Shown piece after piece: positions 30,628 to 41,945 of a stretch of 64,000 nt of DNA. The position numbers and the translations under genes were made by a program. How positions within the stretch are numbered: position 1 is the first letter of the stretch; each line of letters opens with the position of its first letter. This DNA is from JAGVSR01 sp963786675. GTDB lineage: Bacteria > Pseudomonadota > Alphaproteobacteria > Rhizobiales > Hyphomicrobiaceae. Where the stretch lies: positions 930,001-994,000 of the forward strand of contig CAWAZY010000003.1 of assembly GCA_963786675.1 (NCBI GenBank), in the 5' to 3' direction. The notes beneath the pieces were generated by a model that did no database searches, had not been told where the DNA came from, and saw only the letters and a program-made list of their open reading frames with translations.

Positions 30628-31275
30628 TCAGGCCGGCTTGACGTCGCCGAGCTTGCCTTCGACCTCGTCGCGGGTCTGCAGAACCTGATCGACGATACCG
30701 AAATCCCGGGCCTGCTCGGCCGTCATGAAGTAATCGCGGTCAAGTGTTTTTTCAATCATTTCATAGGGTTGATTGGTGTGCTTCACATAGACTTCGTTGA
30801 GCCGGCGCTTCATCTTGATGATGTCTTCGGCATGGCGTTCGATGTCGGAGGCCTGACCGGAGAACCCGCCCGAAGGCTGATGCACCATGATGCGCGCGTT
30901 TGGCAGAGCGAAGCGCATGTCCTTGGCGCCCGCGCACAGCAGCAGCGACCCCATCGACGCGGCCTGCCCGATACAGAGCGTGGCCACCGGCGGCTTGATG
31001 AACTGAATGGTGTCGTAGATCGCCATCCCCGAGGTCACGACGCCGCCTGGGGAGTTGATATACATGGAGATTTCCTTCTTCGGATTCTCCGACTCCAGGA
31101 ACAGGAGCTGCATGCAGATCGACGAGGCCATGTGGTCCTCGACCGGGCCGGTGACGAAGATGATGCGCTCCTTCAAAAGGCGCGAGGGCAGATCATAGCC
31201 GCGCTCACCGCGCGCGGTCTGCTCCACGACCATCGGCCAGAAGGTATTGGTGATAGTGGCGATGGGATCGCGCAT
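30628..31275 (-). CDS. clpP: ATP-dependent Clp protease proteolytic subunit
   Basis: A 215-residue serine peptidase forming the tetradecameric chamber used by ClpX and ClpA. The catalytic triad is Ser107 (GQAASMGS), His132 (RIMVHQPSGG) and Asp181 (DRDYFM). The active-site strand YINSPGGVVTSG is intact. The start MRDPIATITNTFWPMVVEQ includes the usual short propeptide. Downstream of tig and upstream of clpX on the same strand. Confidence 0.98.
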   Translation of the reverse strand: MRDPIATITNTFWPMVVEQTARGERGYDLPSRLLKERIIFVTGPVEDHMASSICMQLLFLESENPKKEISMYINSPGGVVTSGMAIYDTIQFIKPPVATLCIGQAASMGSLLLCAGAKDMRFALPNARIMVHQPSGGFSGQASDIERHAEDIIKMKRRLNEVYVKHTNQPYEMIEKTLDRDYFMTAEQARDFGIVDQVLQTRDEVEGKLGDVKPA

Positions 31276-31352
31276 GGGAAGGGTTCTCCTCGTTCAAACG
31301 GCTCGGAAGGCGACGGGCCGCGCTCGTATGGGCGCGCCCGGACGTGAAGGGA

Positions 31353-31390
31353 AGCGGCCGGATGCGCGTTAGACTTCGCGCCCGGCCGCT
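31353..31390. terminator. strong hairpin between tig and clpP
   Basis: AGCGGCCGG-AT-GCGCG, then an eight-base loop, then CGCGC-CCGGCCGCT: a 14-bp stem with a two-base bulge. It lies about 100 bases after the tig stop and 78 bases before clpP. No clear U-run follows on either strand, so termination or attenuation between the two genes is a proposal. Confidence 0.5.
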
Positions 31391-31492
31391 CTTAGGTTTG
31401 GGGTCTCGGCAGCCCGCCCGCAAGGCCCGTCGCAAAACTTCCATAGGGTTGCTCAGGCACCGCTGTCATCGCAGCCCGCGGCCAAGACCACA

Positions 31493-32848
31493 TCAGCTCT
31501 CGGTCGCCGCCTTGACCTGCTCGTAAAGCTCTTCGCGGCTGACCGGCTTCTCGCTGACCTTGGCCTTGCCGAGCACCAGATCGACCACCTTGTCCTCGAA
31601 GATCGGCGCGCGCAGTTCCTGCAGAGCGCCGGGTGTCTTCTCGAAGTACTCGTAGACGAACTTTTCCTGGCCCGGATACCGGCGTGCCTGCTCCATGAGC
31701 GCGACCCGCATTTCGTCCTGGGTCACCTCTATCTTGTTCTGTGCGCCGATCTCACCGATGACGAGACCCAAACGCACACGCCGCTCGGCGATGGCCTGGT
31801 ATTCCTTGCGCAGTTCCTCTTCCGACTTGCCCTCGTCGGCGATGTCCTTGCCCTGCTGCTTGAGGCTCTGTTCGAGCTGACGCCAGATGCCTTCGAACTC
31901 GCGCGTGACCAGCGACTGCGGCAGCTCGAACGCGTGCAGCGATTCCAGCTTGTCCAGCAGTTCGCGCTTCAGCTTCACGCGCGCGGCACCATCGAATTCG
32001 GACTTGATCTGCTTGGAGATCAGCTCCTTCAGATTGTCCACGTTCTCAGCGCCGAAGGCCTTGGCCATCTCGTCATCGAGCACGGCCGTCACGGGCTTTT
32101 CAACCAGCGAGACCGTGACATTAAACACGGCATCCTTGCCGGCCAGCGTTTCGACCGAATAGTCGTCGGGAAAGCGGCACGCCACGTCCTTCGTCTCGCC
32201 CGCACCCATGCCGACGATGCCATCCTCGAAGCCCGGAATGAATCCGGCGTTGCCGATGACGAGGCTGAGGCCTTCGCCCGTTCCGCCCTCGAAGGGTTCG
32301 CCAGCGATCGTGCCTGCGTACGAAATGGTGACACGGTCGCCGGTCTCAGCCTTGCGGTCTGCGTCGGCCTCGAAGCTGCCAGCGCGCGCCAGGAGATCGT
32401 CGATCGACTTCTGCAGCGTTTCCGCGTCAACTTCAGCCGAAAGCCGCTCCAGTTCAATGTTCGAGAAATCGGTCAGCGCGATCTCCGGCACGACTTCGAA
32501 CGACATCGAGTAGGCAAGATCCTTCTTGCCTTCCAGAACCTGATTGATGTCGTCCTGGTCTTCCGACAGCGAGATGTTGGGCATCTCGGCCGGGCGCTCC
32601 TTGCGCTCGCGGATCGCTTTTTCGCTCGTATCGCGGATGGTGTCCTGCAAGACCTCGGTCATCAGCGAGCGGCCGTAGACCTTCTTGATGTGGGCCACGG
32701 GCACCTTGCCCTTGCGGAAGCCCTTGAGCTGGACATTGTCCTTCACCTGATCCAGGCGCGAGGCGAGGCGTTCCTCGATCTCCGCTGCGCCGACCACCAC
32801 CTTGAGCGTCCGCTTCAGGCCGTCCTCGTTGGCCTCGATAATCTGCAT
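31493..32848 (-). CDS. tig: trigger factor
   Basis: A 451-residue ribosome-bound chaperone and prolyl isomerase. Domains in order: the N-terminal ribosome-binding domain with the signature GFRKGKVP (near residue 44), the FKBP-type PPIase domain (about residues 150-245, FEGGTGEGLSLVIG), and the long helical C-terminal arms. Full length. It begins the tig-clpP-clpX-lon-hupB proteostasis block. Confidence 0.98.
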   Translation of the reverse strand: MQIIEANEDGLKRTLKVVVGAAEIEERLASRLDQVKDNVQLKGFRKGKVPVAHIKKVYGRSLMTEVLQDTIRDTSEKAIRERKERPAEMPNISLSEDQDDINQVLEGKKDLAYSMSFEVVPEIALTDFSNIELERLSAEVDAETLQKSIDDLLARAGSFEADADRKAETGDRVTISYAGTIAGEPFEGGTGEGLSLVIGNAGFIPGFEDGIVGMGAGETKDVACRFPDDYSVETLAGKDAVFNVTVSLVEKPVTAVLDDEMAKAFGAENVDNLKELISKQIKSEFDGAARVKLKRELLDKLESLHAFELPQSLVTREFEGIWRQLEQSLKQQGKDIADEGKSEEELRKEYQAIAERRVRLGLVIGEIGAQNKIEVTQDEMRVALMEQARRYPGQEKFVYEYFEKTPGALQELRAPIFEDKVVDLVLGKAKVSEKPVSREELYEQVKAATES

Positions 32849-32952
32849 CGTGTTCTTGCCTTTTTCCGTTGTGTTCCGTTCGTGGCCGCCTCCTCCCGGA
32901 TGACGTCCGCTTGAATTCCTTGCCGGCCGGCGCCCCTGAGCTGGTTGCTAAT

Positions 32953-33037
<85 letters not shown>

Positions 33038-33240
33038 GAGGTGTGCCTACAGCACGGCCGCCCTACCCAAAAATCAAGGCGGACGGCTGTCGTCAATCTG
33101 TCCGCCGGAGCCCAAGCCCGGTGGCGAACACGGCGCTCATATAGGCAGCAACCCCCCCCGAGATCAACGGTCATCTGGCGCCCCGCCGCGCGGCCGCGTC
33201 GCATGGTGAACCGTGTTCTTTTCCGGAGCTCAGACGCCCC

Positions 33241-33282
33241 AAAATGCCGGCAGCCGGTCCCTCGTGAGAGGAACCGGCTGCC
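33241..33282 (-). terminator. rho-independent terminator of the outer-membrane protein gene
   Basis: On the minus strand GGCAGCCGGT...ACCGGCTGCC encloses a second CCTC/GAGG pairing and is followed by GGCATTTTGGGG. It lies about 32 bases past the stop of the Omp gene. Confidence 0.75.
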
Positions 33283-33313
33283 AAAGGTCACGAACCGGGG
33301 GAAGGACCGTGGC

Positions 33314-34220
33314 TTATTTCATGGCGTCATAGGCGCAGCAGTTGTCCTGCCCGAAGTGGTAGCGCAGGCCAATCTTGAACTCGTGGGCGTCAAGGTCATC
33401 GATCTTCACTTCAGGATTGAAATTCTGGCCCGAGTTCGACGTCGCCCGACTTGGCATCGCCCATGTTGATGTAGCGATAACCGAGATCAAGAATGGCACG
33501 CTCCGAGATCTGGTAGCCAACACCGGCCATCAGCGACCAGGCGAACGACAGCGTTTCTTCACCGCGGATCTGATGGATGAGGTTGGGGTTCTCCGTGAAG
33601 TCGACATCATCGACCGTATGGTAGGCCACGCCGACGCCGGCGCCGACATAGGGCACGAAACGATTGAAGTTGCCGAGATCCTTATAGAAGTTGGCCATCA
33701 GCGTGTAGGACTGGACGCTGGTGTGCAGCGGGTCTTCGCCGTCCGGCAGATCGGTGCCCGTGGGCTGACCAATCAGCGTTCCGCGATAGAATGCCGGCTC
33801 GCCGTCGATTTTGCGATCGCCGCGATAACCGAACATCAGTTCAGCGCGGAAGCCGCGCGAGCCCGAGCCGCAGCCGATGCCGCCTTCGGCGAGCCACGTG
33901 TTTTCAATGCTGACGTTGGAGACGCTGTTGCCTTCGAGGACAAAATTGACTTCACCTTCGTCGATGATGCCATTTGCGTTGTGATCGGCATCGAATACTT
34001 CGTTGTTCACAGGCCAGCGAACCGAGGGATCCTGCGAGACGGAGTAGCCAACGTCGCCGCGGAAGTAGCAGGGGCCGGCACCCATGCTCACGGGCATGGC
34101 GGCGGGCGCATAGTTGTCCTTGATCGAACCGCCCAGGTCGGCAGCACCGGCACCATGGGAAGTGGCCATTGCGAACGCCAGCACGGTGGAGGCCACGGAG
34201 GCCTTCAGCATGGTCTTCAT
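33314..34220 (-). pseudogene. opacity/Omp25-like outer membrane beta-barrel protein, frame broken by one extra base (probably a sequence error)
   Basis: A protein of about 301 residues. A signal peptide (MKTMLKASVASTVLAFAMA, cleavage near GAGA-ADL) is followed by beta-strands typical of small alphaproteobacterial barrels: GIGCGSGSRGFRAELMFGY, FVPYVGAGVGVAYH, AILDLGYRYINMGD. The last strand HEFKIGLRYHFG is in a different frame. In the reading sense the junction is GAACTCGGGCCAGAAT; deleting one G gives VELGQNFNPEVKIDDLD and restores a normal barrel end. Start at 34220 chosen because it begins the signal peptide. Confidence 0.82.
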
Positions 34221-34342
34221 GATCCTTAACCCTCTTTTAACCGGCGTGCGGCTCACCCGATCGCCTGAACTAGGTAGGCTGAGGATGAGGCCATGCGGTT
34301 AAAGCAGAGTTAATCGGCGTACGGATTTGATACGGGCGCCAC

Positions 34343-37300
34343 TCAAGCGGACGGAGCGGGCGTTGGCGGCTGGGTTTCTTCGGCGGCATGATCCGCGGTC
34401 TTGCGCGCGTACTTCGCTGCCAGGATGTAGAACACCGGCGTGAAGATCAGCCCGAACAGGGTCACACCGATCATGCCCGAAAATACAGCCGTACCGAGCG
34501 ACTGACGCATCTCCGCGCCCGCGCCCGTCGCGATGACAAGCGGTGCCACGCCGAGGATGAAGGCCAGCGACGTCATGATGATCGGCCGCAAGCGCGTGCG
34601 TGCCGCTTCCACCGCTGCATCGAAGCGGTTCATCCCCTGATCTTGCGCCTGTTTGGCGAACTCAACGATGAGGATGGCGTTCTTCGCCGCAAGCCCGACG
34701 AGCACAACGAGACCGATCTCGACCAGGATGTTGCGATCGAAGCCGCGCAAGTTCACGCCGATCATGGCCGCGAGGATGCACATTGGCACGATCATGATGA
34801 CCGCGATCGGCAACAGCCAGCTCTCATAGAGGGCCGCGAGCAGCAGGAAGACGAAGAGCACGGCCAGGCCGAATGCAAAAATGGCCGTGTTGCCCGCGAG
34901 CTTTTCCTGCAGCGCGATTTCCGTCCACTCAAAGCCGAAACCGGACGGCAACTTCTCGGCGGTAATCGCTTCGATGGCCTTGATCGCATCGCCCGAAGAC
35001 ATGCCTTGCTTCAAGCCGACCTGCACTTCCGCGGCGGGATAGAGATTGTAGCGCGGCACACGGTAGGCGCCCGTCGTATCGGCAAATGTCGCCACCGCGC
35101 CCAACGGCACCATGTCGCCCGAATTGGAGCGCGTCTCCAGGTTGGCGACATCGCGCGGTGTGACACGGAAGGGATCATCGGCCTGGGCCGTGACGCGGTA
35201 CGTGCGTCCCAAAATGTTAAAGTCGTTGACGAAGGCCGAGCCCATGTACACCGACAGCGCCTCGAACACGCGGCTGATTGGAACGCCCAGCTGTTCGGCC
35301 TTGGTGCGATCGATCTCAGCCCAGATCTTCGGCGTGCGCGTGTTGAACAGGGCAAACGACTGCGCCACACCCGGAACTTTGCCGATCTCACCCGAGATGG
35401 CCTGCGTCGTCGCCTCCAAAGCCGGCAGGCCGCGCCCGGCCCTGTCCTGCACAAACCCCTTCAAGCCGCCGCTGGTGCCGATACCGGGAACCGCCGGGGG
35501 TTCGATGACGAGGATAAAGGCTTCGCGCAGCTTGAACATCTCCGCGCGCAGATCCTGCAGGATCTCATCCTTGGTGATGCCGGCCAGGAGCCGGTCTTCA
35601 AATGGATCAAGCCGCACGAAGATAACACCCGTGTTGGGCGCGTTGGATCGGGTGGCGCCGTCGAACCCGGCAAAACCAACCGCTGCCTCGACACCGGGCC
35701 TTGAGCGGAGAACAGTCGACGCCTTTTTCAGCACCGTGTCGGTGCGCTCGAGTGTGGACCCGGGCGGAAGCTGGATGGCCGTGATGAAGTAGGTCCGGTC
35801 CAGCTGCGGAATGAGACCGGTGGGGGTGCTGTCTAGCCGCTGCCACGTGAGGAACAACAGCCCGGCGTAGATGATCAGCATGACGAGAGAGATGCGGATC
35901 AACCGCCCCGTCAACCACGCATAGCCGGCCGTCGCCCGCTCAAACAGCCAGTTAAATCCCGACAGAAAACCGCGCACCGGCGCACCGGTCAGATGCACGA
36001 TCCGTCCCAGCACGCCCTTGCGTTCCTGATGCGCACCGTGCGGCTTCAGCAGCACCGCCGAGAGGGCCGGTGAAAGCGTAAGGGACACGAACAGCGAAAT
36101 GATTGTCGAGGCCGCGATGGTGATCGCGAACTGCTTGTAGAAGGTCCCCTGCAGCCCGCTGATGAAGGCGGTGGGAAGGAACACGCCGATCAAGACGAGC
36201 GATATCGCGATGAGCGCGCCGCCGACCTCGTCCATGGTTTTGTGCGCGGCTTCCCGGGGCGAATAGCCCTTGGCAATATAGCGCTCGACATTCTCGACCA
36301 CCACGATCGCGTCGTCCACGACGATGCCGATGGCCAAGATGAGCCCGAACAGCGAAAGGGTATTGAACGAGATGCCCAGCGCCGCCATCACCGCCCACGA
36401 ACCGATGATGGACACGGGGATCGCCACGATCGGGATGACCGCCGCGCGCCATGTCTGCAGGAACAGGATGACGACGAGCACGACCAGCAGCAGTGCCTCG
36501 ATGAAGGTCAGCATGACGGCGTCGATCGAGAACTGAATGAAGTCCGTCGGGTTGTAGACGATGGAATACTTGACCCCCGGCGGGAACACCTTGGCTGAGA
36601 TCGGCCATCGCCGATTTGACGTTGTCGGCGGTCGCCAGCGCATTGGAGCCTGGACGCTGGAAGATCACGATAGCGGTCGCAACATCGTCGTCGAGATAGG
36701 CGTTGACGGTGTAATCCTGCGATCCCAGCTCAATGCGCGCGACATCGCGCAACCGCACAACTTGCCCGTCGCCATCCGTTTTGATGACGACATTCTCGAA
36801 TTCCTCCACGCTGCTCAGGCGCCCCAGCGTCTCGACCGCCAGGGTGAAAGCTCCCTCCGACATCGCCGGCGGCTGATTGATGGACCCGGCCGCAACCTGG
36901 AGGTTCGCCGCGCGCAGAGCCTGGACCACCTCGCCCGCCGTCATGCTGCGGGCTGCCACCTTTGCCGGATCGAGCCAGACCCGCATGGCGTAGTCGCGCG
37001 CACCGAACACCCGCACGTCGCCCACACCGTCGATGCGCGCCAGCCGGTCTTTCACGTAGAGCGTGGCATAGTTGGAAATGTACTGCTGATCGCGCGATCC
37101 GTCCGGCGAGCGCATGTGCACGACCATCATCAGGTCGGGCGACGCCTTGAGCACCGACAGACCGAGGCGGCGCACATCTTCCGGCAGGCGCGGCTCGGCC
37201 ACCGAAACGCGGTTCTGCACGAGAACCTGCGCCTGATCGATATCGGTGCCCGGCTTGAACACGACGTTGATCGACAGCCGCCCGTCTCCCGTGGACTGGG

Positions 37301-37544
37301 AGAAGATGTAGAGCATGTCGTCGACGCCGTTGACTTCCTGCTCGATGGGCGCGGCGACCGTCTCGGCGATGGTGGCTGCATCGGCGCCCGGGTACGTGGC
37401 GGTGATGTTGACCGTCGGCGGGGCGATCTCGGGGTATTCCGAAATCGGCAGCGCTGAACCCGCGATCAGGCCGATGATCGTGATGATGACCGACAGAACG
37501 GTGGCAAAGATCGGCCGGTCGATGAAGAAGTGGGGAAAGCGCAT
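34343..37544 (-). pseudogene. RND efflux pump inner-membrane transporter, frame broken by one extra base (probably a sequence error)
   Basis: An AcrB/MexF-type proton-driven multidrug pump of about 1060 residues. The N-terminal third (MRFPHFFIDRPIFATVLSV, first helix and porter domain) runs from 37544 to about 36607. The rest, from FPPGVKYSIVYNPTDF with the transmembrane VDDAIVVVENVER aspartates to AAEETQPPTPAPSA, is in the next frame. In the reading sense the junction is CTCAGCCAAGGTG; deleting one C gives ADLSKVFPPGVKY, matching the family. The gene is downstream of its adaptor by 77 bases. No TolC-type outer-membrane partner is nearby. Confidence 0.9.
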
Positions 37545-37621
37545 GCCGTCCGATCCTGTTGCGGTCCGTGCCGGGACCGCCCCGGGCGATCCGGGGCGAT
37601 CCGTGATGTCAGTGCTCGCCG

Positions 37622-38797
37622 TCAGTTGGCGACCATTTCGATGGCGCCCATCTCGGGCGTGACCTTGGCGCCCTGGCGCACCATCGGGTTGGCGATACCG
37701 TTGATCACCACCCGGTCCTTGGCATCGAGACCCGCCGTGACCACCCGAAGCCCACCTTCAAGCGGACCCAGCGTCACGGGCTTGCCTTTGATGACGCCAT
37801 CGTCGCCGACTACGAATACAATCTTACGGGCCTGATCGGAGACGATCGCCACGTCTGGGATGAGCAGCGCATCGACATCACCGCCGAAGAGGGCAATACG
37901 GCCGAACAATCCCGGTGCCAGAATGCGATCCGGATTGGCGATGACGGCCCGGCCGCGCATGGTGCCGGAGCGCGGATTGAGCGCGTTGTCCACGAAGTCC
38001 ATCTTGCCGTCGTGGCTGAACGACGTCTCGTCGCCGAGCTTGATCTTGACCGGGTTGCTGACGGTTCGCGATGAGACGCGCGCACCGGAATTATTGAGGC
38101 GCATGTAGCGCAGGTAGTCGGATTCGGAGACGTCGAAGACGAAGTGGATCGGATCCAGCGTCACGATGGTCGCCAGAAGCGTGGTCGCCCCCGAGCCGCC
38201 ATTGACGAGATTGCCGGCATCGACCTTGCGGTCGGAGATCCGTCCGCCCACGGCCGCCGTGACGCGGGTCCATTCCAGATTGAGTTCGGCATTCTTCAGC
38301 GCGGCCTCAGCGGCGAGCTTGCTCGCCCGCGCGACGGAGAGGTTGGCTGCTCGCTGATCGAAATCTCGTTCGGTGACGGCGCCACTGCGCACCAGCGGAC
38401 GCGCACGCTCCACTTCCGTGACCGCCAGATCAACCTGAGCATCGGCACGGGCCACGTCGGCCTTGGCGCTTTCGACCGCGAGTTGGAACGGACGCGCATC
38501 GATGGTGAACAGGAGATCGCCTTGCTTGACGATATCGCCGTCCTTGAAATGGATCGTGTCCACGAAGCCCGACACCCGCGGACGGACTTCCACCGTCTGC
38601 AGCGCCTGGAACCGGCCTGAGTATTCGTCCCAGGTGGTGATGCGTTTGGCCAGCGGATAGGCGACGGTGACCGGCGGCGGTGGCGGGCCGCCGCTGGCGG
38701 GTGGATCGGCGGCGTCAGCGAAAGGCAGACCGGCTGCGATCAACACGGCGAGGGCCAAGAAGACGCCCATCCGGTTCGGGGACCACTGATTATTCAT
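37622..38797 (-). CDS. RND efflux pump periplasmic adaptor subunit
   Basis: A 391-residue membrane-fusion protein of the AcrA/MexE family that couples the RND transporter to an outer-membrane channel. It has a signal peptide (MGVFLALAVLIAAGLPFADA), then a proline-rich segment, the lipoyl-type half-motifs FQALQTVEVRPRVSGFVD and KQGDLLFTIDARPF, a helical hairpin (about 100-170) and the beta-barrel domain. A GGAGAAAAG site lies just before the ATG at 38797. It forms an operon with the transporter. No local regulator gene is visible. Confidence 0.93.
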   Translation of the reverse strand: MNNQWSPNRMGVFLALAVLIAAGLPFADAADPPASGGPPPPPVTVAYPLAKRITTWDEYSGRFQALQTVEVRPRVSGFVDTIHFKDGDIVKQGDLLFTIDARPFQLAVESAKADVARADAQVDLAVTEVERARPLVRSGAVTERDFDQRAANLSVARASKLAAEAALKNAELNLEWTRVTAAVGGRISDRKVDAGNLVNGGSGATTLLATIVTLDPIHFVFDVSESDYLRYMRLNNSGARVSSRTVSNPVKIKLGDETSFSHDGKMDFVDNALNPRSGTMRGRAVIANPDRILAPGLFGRIALFGGDVDALLIPDVAIVSDQARKIVFVVGDDGVIKGKPVTLGPLEGGLRVVTAGLDAKDRVVINGIANPMVRQGAKVTPEMGAIEMVAN

Positions 38798-39026
38798 GCT
38801 TTTCTCCGATGTCGCGGCATGGGTCATCAGTCTGAACTTGAAGTCAAGCCGCGCCTGACGCATGTCAGAATTGCTTGCGGCGCGGAGCTTCCCATCATGC
38901 CGGGCCTAATTCCGTTGCACTGCGGGATCAATTTCCGGTCACAGGCGCTGGAAACCGATCCTATTCCCTGTTAGCGCTCCCCTTCTCCCGGCATCCAGGA
39001 TCCGGACGTATGTTGCGCCATCGCCC

Positions 39027-40611
39027 ATGATACATCGTCTCACGCGCCGTCAGGCGACCGGTCTTTTGCTGGCCGCGGTGGCGCCCGTTCCTTTGGGACG
39101 GTTCCACCCGGCAGCGGCGGCCACCGCACCGAATGCGATGTTCGGCGCGGCGGCGCCATTTTCGGCTGAGACGTTGCGGGCACGCGCCGCCGCATTGGCG
39201 CTCAAGCCATTCGCGGCACCCAAAATCGTCGCCGCCGACATTCTGGATCGGATCGACTACGACGCCTACCAGAAGATCAAATTTCGTTCCGACCGGACGA
39301 TTGGTGCGAAACAAAGCCGTCATCCGATTCAACTTTTTCACATGGGCCAGAATTTCAAGGAGCCCGTGCGTATCCACGTCGTTGATGGGGAAAGTGCCCG
39401 CGAAGTCCTCTCGTCCGCCGACGTCTTCGACAGCCCAGACGGCCATCCCGCCCGCTTGCTTCCCGACGGACTGGGATTCGCTGGCTTCCGCGTCATGGCG
39501 CGGGACTTGAAAACCGACTGGCTCGCATTCCTTGGCGCCTCGTATTTCCGCGCGTCGGGTCCGTTCAACCAGTACGGCCTTTCCGCGCGGGGGCTCGCCA
39601 TCGACACGGGTCTCCCCACGCCTGAGGAATTTCCCCGCTTCAGCGAATTCTACATCGAGGCTTCCGAACGCGGCCCGCTCGTCGTCCATGCGCTCTTGGA
39701 TAGTCCGAGCGCCACAGGCGCCTATCGGTTCGAGATCGAGCGAAAATCGAAGGCCAACGCACCACCATTTCTGACGACCATGATCGTGGACGCCCGCCTT
39801 TTCGCCCGCCGTGATATCACCCGGCTCGGTATTGCCCCGTTCTCGTCCATGTTCTGGTATGGGGAATCGAGCCGCAAGCAAGCCGCCGACTGGCGGCCGG
39901 AAATTCACGATTCCGACGGGCTGGCCCTGCATCTGGGCAACGGCGAGCGCATCTGGCGGCCCTTGAACAATCCGCCCCGCGTCATGACCAACGCCTTCGC
40001 CGATGTGAATCCGAAAGGCTTCGGCCTCCTGCAGCGCGACCGCGACTTCACCCACTATCTCGATGACGGGGTGTTCTACGAGCGCCGCGCATCGGCCTGG
40101 GTCGAACCGCTCGATGCCTGGGGCGAAGGTGCCGTGCATCTCCTGGAAATTCCCACCGACGACGAAATCCACGACAACATCGCCGCCTACTGGTGTCCCG
40201 CCGGGATTTTCCGCGCCGGTGAACTCCCGCACCTACCGCTATCGCCTCTCATGGGTGGACCGTATTCCGTTTCCCGAGCCTCTCGCGCGGGCCACGGGAA
40301 CGTGGTCGGGGCTCGGCGGACGTCCCGGGCACAAGCGACCCGATGGCGTGCGCAAGTTCGTGGTCGACTTCCAAGGGCCAAGCCTCGAAGGCCTCGGACG
40401 GGACGATGGCGTGATGGTCGATGTCACCCCGTCGCGCGGGGACGTGGTCAACGCGTACTGTCATCCCGTCGTCGACCAGCGTCAGCGCTGGCGCGCGGTT
40501 TTCGATCTGGACGCCGCCGGACCGGAGGTCGTCGATCTCAGGATGTTTCTCAAGCGGAACGGCGTCGCTCTGACCGAGACGTGGCTCTATCAGGTCTTCC
40601 CCGGAGCCTGA
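39027..40611 (+). pseudogene. periplasmic glucan biosynthesis protein (MdoG/OpgD family), frame broken by one extra base (probably a sequence error)
   Basis: A protein of about 527 residues of the MdoG family, which acts on osmoregulated periplasmic glucans. The N-terminus MIHRLTRRQATGLLLAAVA is a Tat-like signal (RR then a hydrophobic stretch), which favours the OpgD branch. The main part runs to GIFRAGEL at about 40225; the end (RTYRYRLSWVDRIPFPEP to YQVFPGA) is in the next frame. Deleting one C in GAACTCCCGCACC gives GELRTYRYRLSW. No mdoH/opgH glucosyltransferase lies beside it. Confidence 0.85.
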
Positions 40612-40618
40612 CGCGGGA

Positions 40619-41479
40619 TCAGGCCGGGCCGGTCGTCACGGGCAAACCGTTATCGCGGCCCCACTCGGCCCACGAGCCATCGTAGACCGCGGCATTCGTC
40701 TGACCGATCACGGCCAACGCGAAGGAGAGCATCGCGGCCGTCACGCCGGAGCCGCAGGTCGTCACCACGGGCTTCAACGGATCGATGCCTGCGTCCTTGA
40801 AAATCTTGATCAGTTCATCGCGCGATTTCAGCGTGCCATCCTCGTTCAGGATCATGCCCGACGGAACGCTGCGCGCGCCCGGCATATGTCCCGTGCGCAA
40901 GCCTGGACGCGGCTCGGGATCGCGGCCCTCGAAGCGGCCGGACGGCCGGGCGTCGACGATCTGCATCGATTGGTTGGCCACGTACTGCTTCATATCGTCG
41001 ATATCGCGGACGAGATCGTTATCCTTCAACGGCGTGAAGTGGCGTGCCGTGCGCGGAACGGGCGGGCCGTCTTCCAGGGGCAGCCCTTCGGCTTTCCACT
41101 TGCGCAGGCCTCCGTTGAGGATCGCGACATCCTTATGGCCCATGGCCCGGAAGGTCCACCACACGCGCGCGGCCGAAAACAGACCGTGTGTATCGTAGAC
41201 CACGATGCGCATACCGTCACCGATGCCCATCTTTTTCATACGCGAGGCGAACTTGACCTGAGAGGGCAGCATGTGCGGCAGGTCGGAGGTGTCATCGACC
41301 AGATCATCGATATCGAAGAACACAGCGCCTGGAATGTGCTCGGCCAGATATTCCTGCCGGGCATTGCGGCCGCTGTCGGGAAGATGCCACGACCCGTCAA
41401 GTACGATCAGACCCGGCGTCCCCAGATGCTGGGCAAGCCAATCCGTTTCAACGATCCAGTTCTTGGCGTTATCCGGCAC
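40619..41479 (-). CDS. sseA: 3-mercaptopyruvate sulfurtransferase
   Basis: A 286-residue two-domain rhodanese. The second domain carries the active-site loop CGSGVTA near residue 240, the form typical of mercaptopyruvate sulfurtransferases rather than thiosulfate-specific rhodaneses. The first domain has the usual inactive YDTHGLFSAARVWW. It transfers sulfur from 3-mercaptopyruvate to thiols or cyanide. It converges with the mdoG/opgD gene, seven bases between the stops. Confidence 0.93.
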   Translation of the reverse strand: MPDNAKNWIVETDWLAQHLGTPGLIVLDGSWHLPDSGRNARQEYLAEHIPGAVFFDIDDLVDDTSDLPHMLPSQVKFASRMKKMGIGDGMRIVVYDTHGLFSAARVWWTFRAMGHKDVAILNGGLRKWKAEGLPLEDGPPVPRTARHFTPLKDNDLVRDIDDMKQYVANQSMQIVDARPSGRFEGRDPEPRPGLRTGHMPGARSVPSGMILNEDGTLKSRDELIKIFKDAGIDPLKPVVTTCGSGVTAAMLSFALAVIGQTNAAVYDGSWAEWGRDNGLPVTTGPA

Positions 41480-41606
41480 GTGCGAGCTCCCCCGTGGGCG
41501 TGATCAGAATGGCGAGCGGACCCGCCGGCACCTTCTCAGGTAGGTCGCGCGTGCCGCCATTCCAAGAGGCGAAACTGCGCGTCCCCAACGCATTCAAGGC
41601 CACGAA

Positions 41607-41681
41607 TGGTGAGCCGGGAGGGAATCGAACCCTCGACCCCATGATTAAAAGTCACGTGCTCTACCGCTGAGCTACCGGCCC
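41607..41681 (-). tRNA. tRNA-Lys (TTT)
   Basis: A 75-nt cloverleaf. The acceptor stem is GGGCCGG/CCGGCTC with one G-U pair, the D-arm AGCTCAGCGGTAGAGC, the anticodon loop ACTTTTAATC has anticodon TTT, and the T-arm GAGGGTTCGATTCCCTC. The CCA end is encoded. No palindromic repeat follows it. Confidence 0.96.
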
Positions 41682-41945
41682 ATTCGTGCGCTGCTTGTAA
41701 GGGGGGCTTCGCTGGGGGTCAAGGCAAGCGCGGACCGGCCATTTTGGCCCCTTGCCAATCCCGGCGGGACCTGCCGCGGGGACATGTCAGGCCCGCAAAA
41801 TTGCCACTCACCCGTGCGGCACGGTTCAGGTATGAAAGCCCCGGCTGATGCTCCTCGGCTTTACAGGCGGCTGGGCGCTCTAAGTCCCGGGTGCTCAATC
41901 CCAGGGCAACTTGATACTGTGCCGTGCGCGCTCACTGGCTCCACC

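Noticed and set aside
38961..40232. A 423-codon minus-strand frame opposite mdoG/opgD
   Set aside because: Shadow frame; the plus-strand protein has a signal sequence and strong family features.
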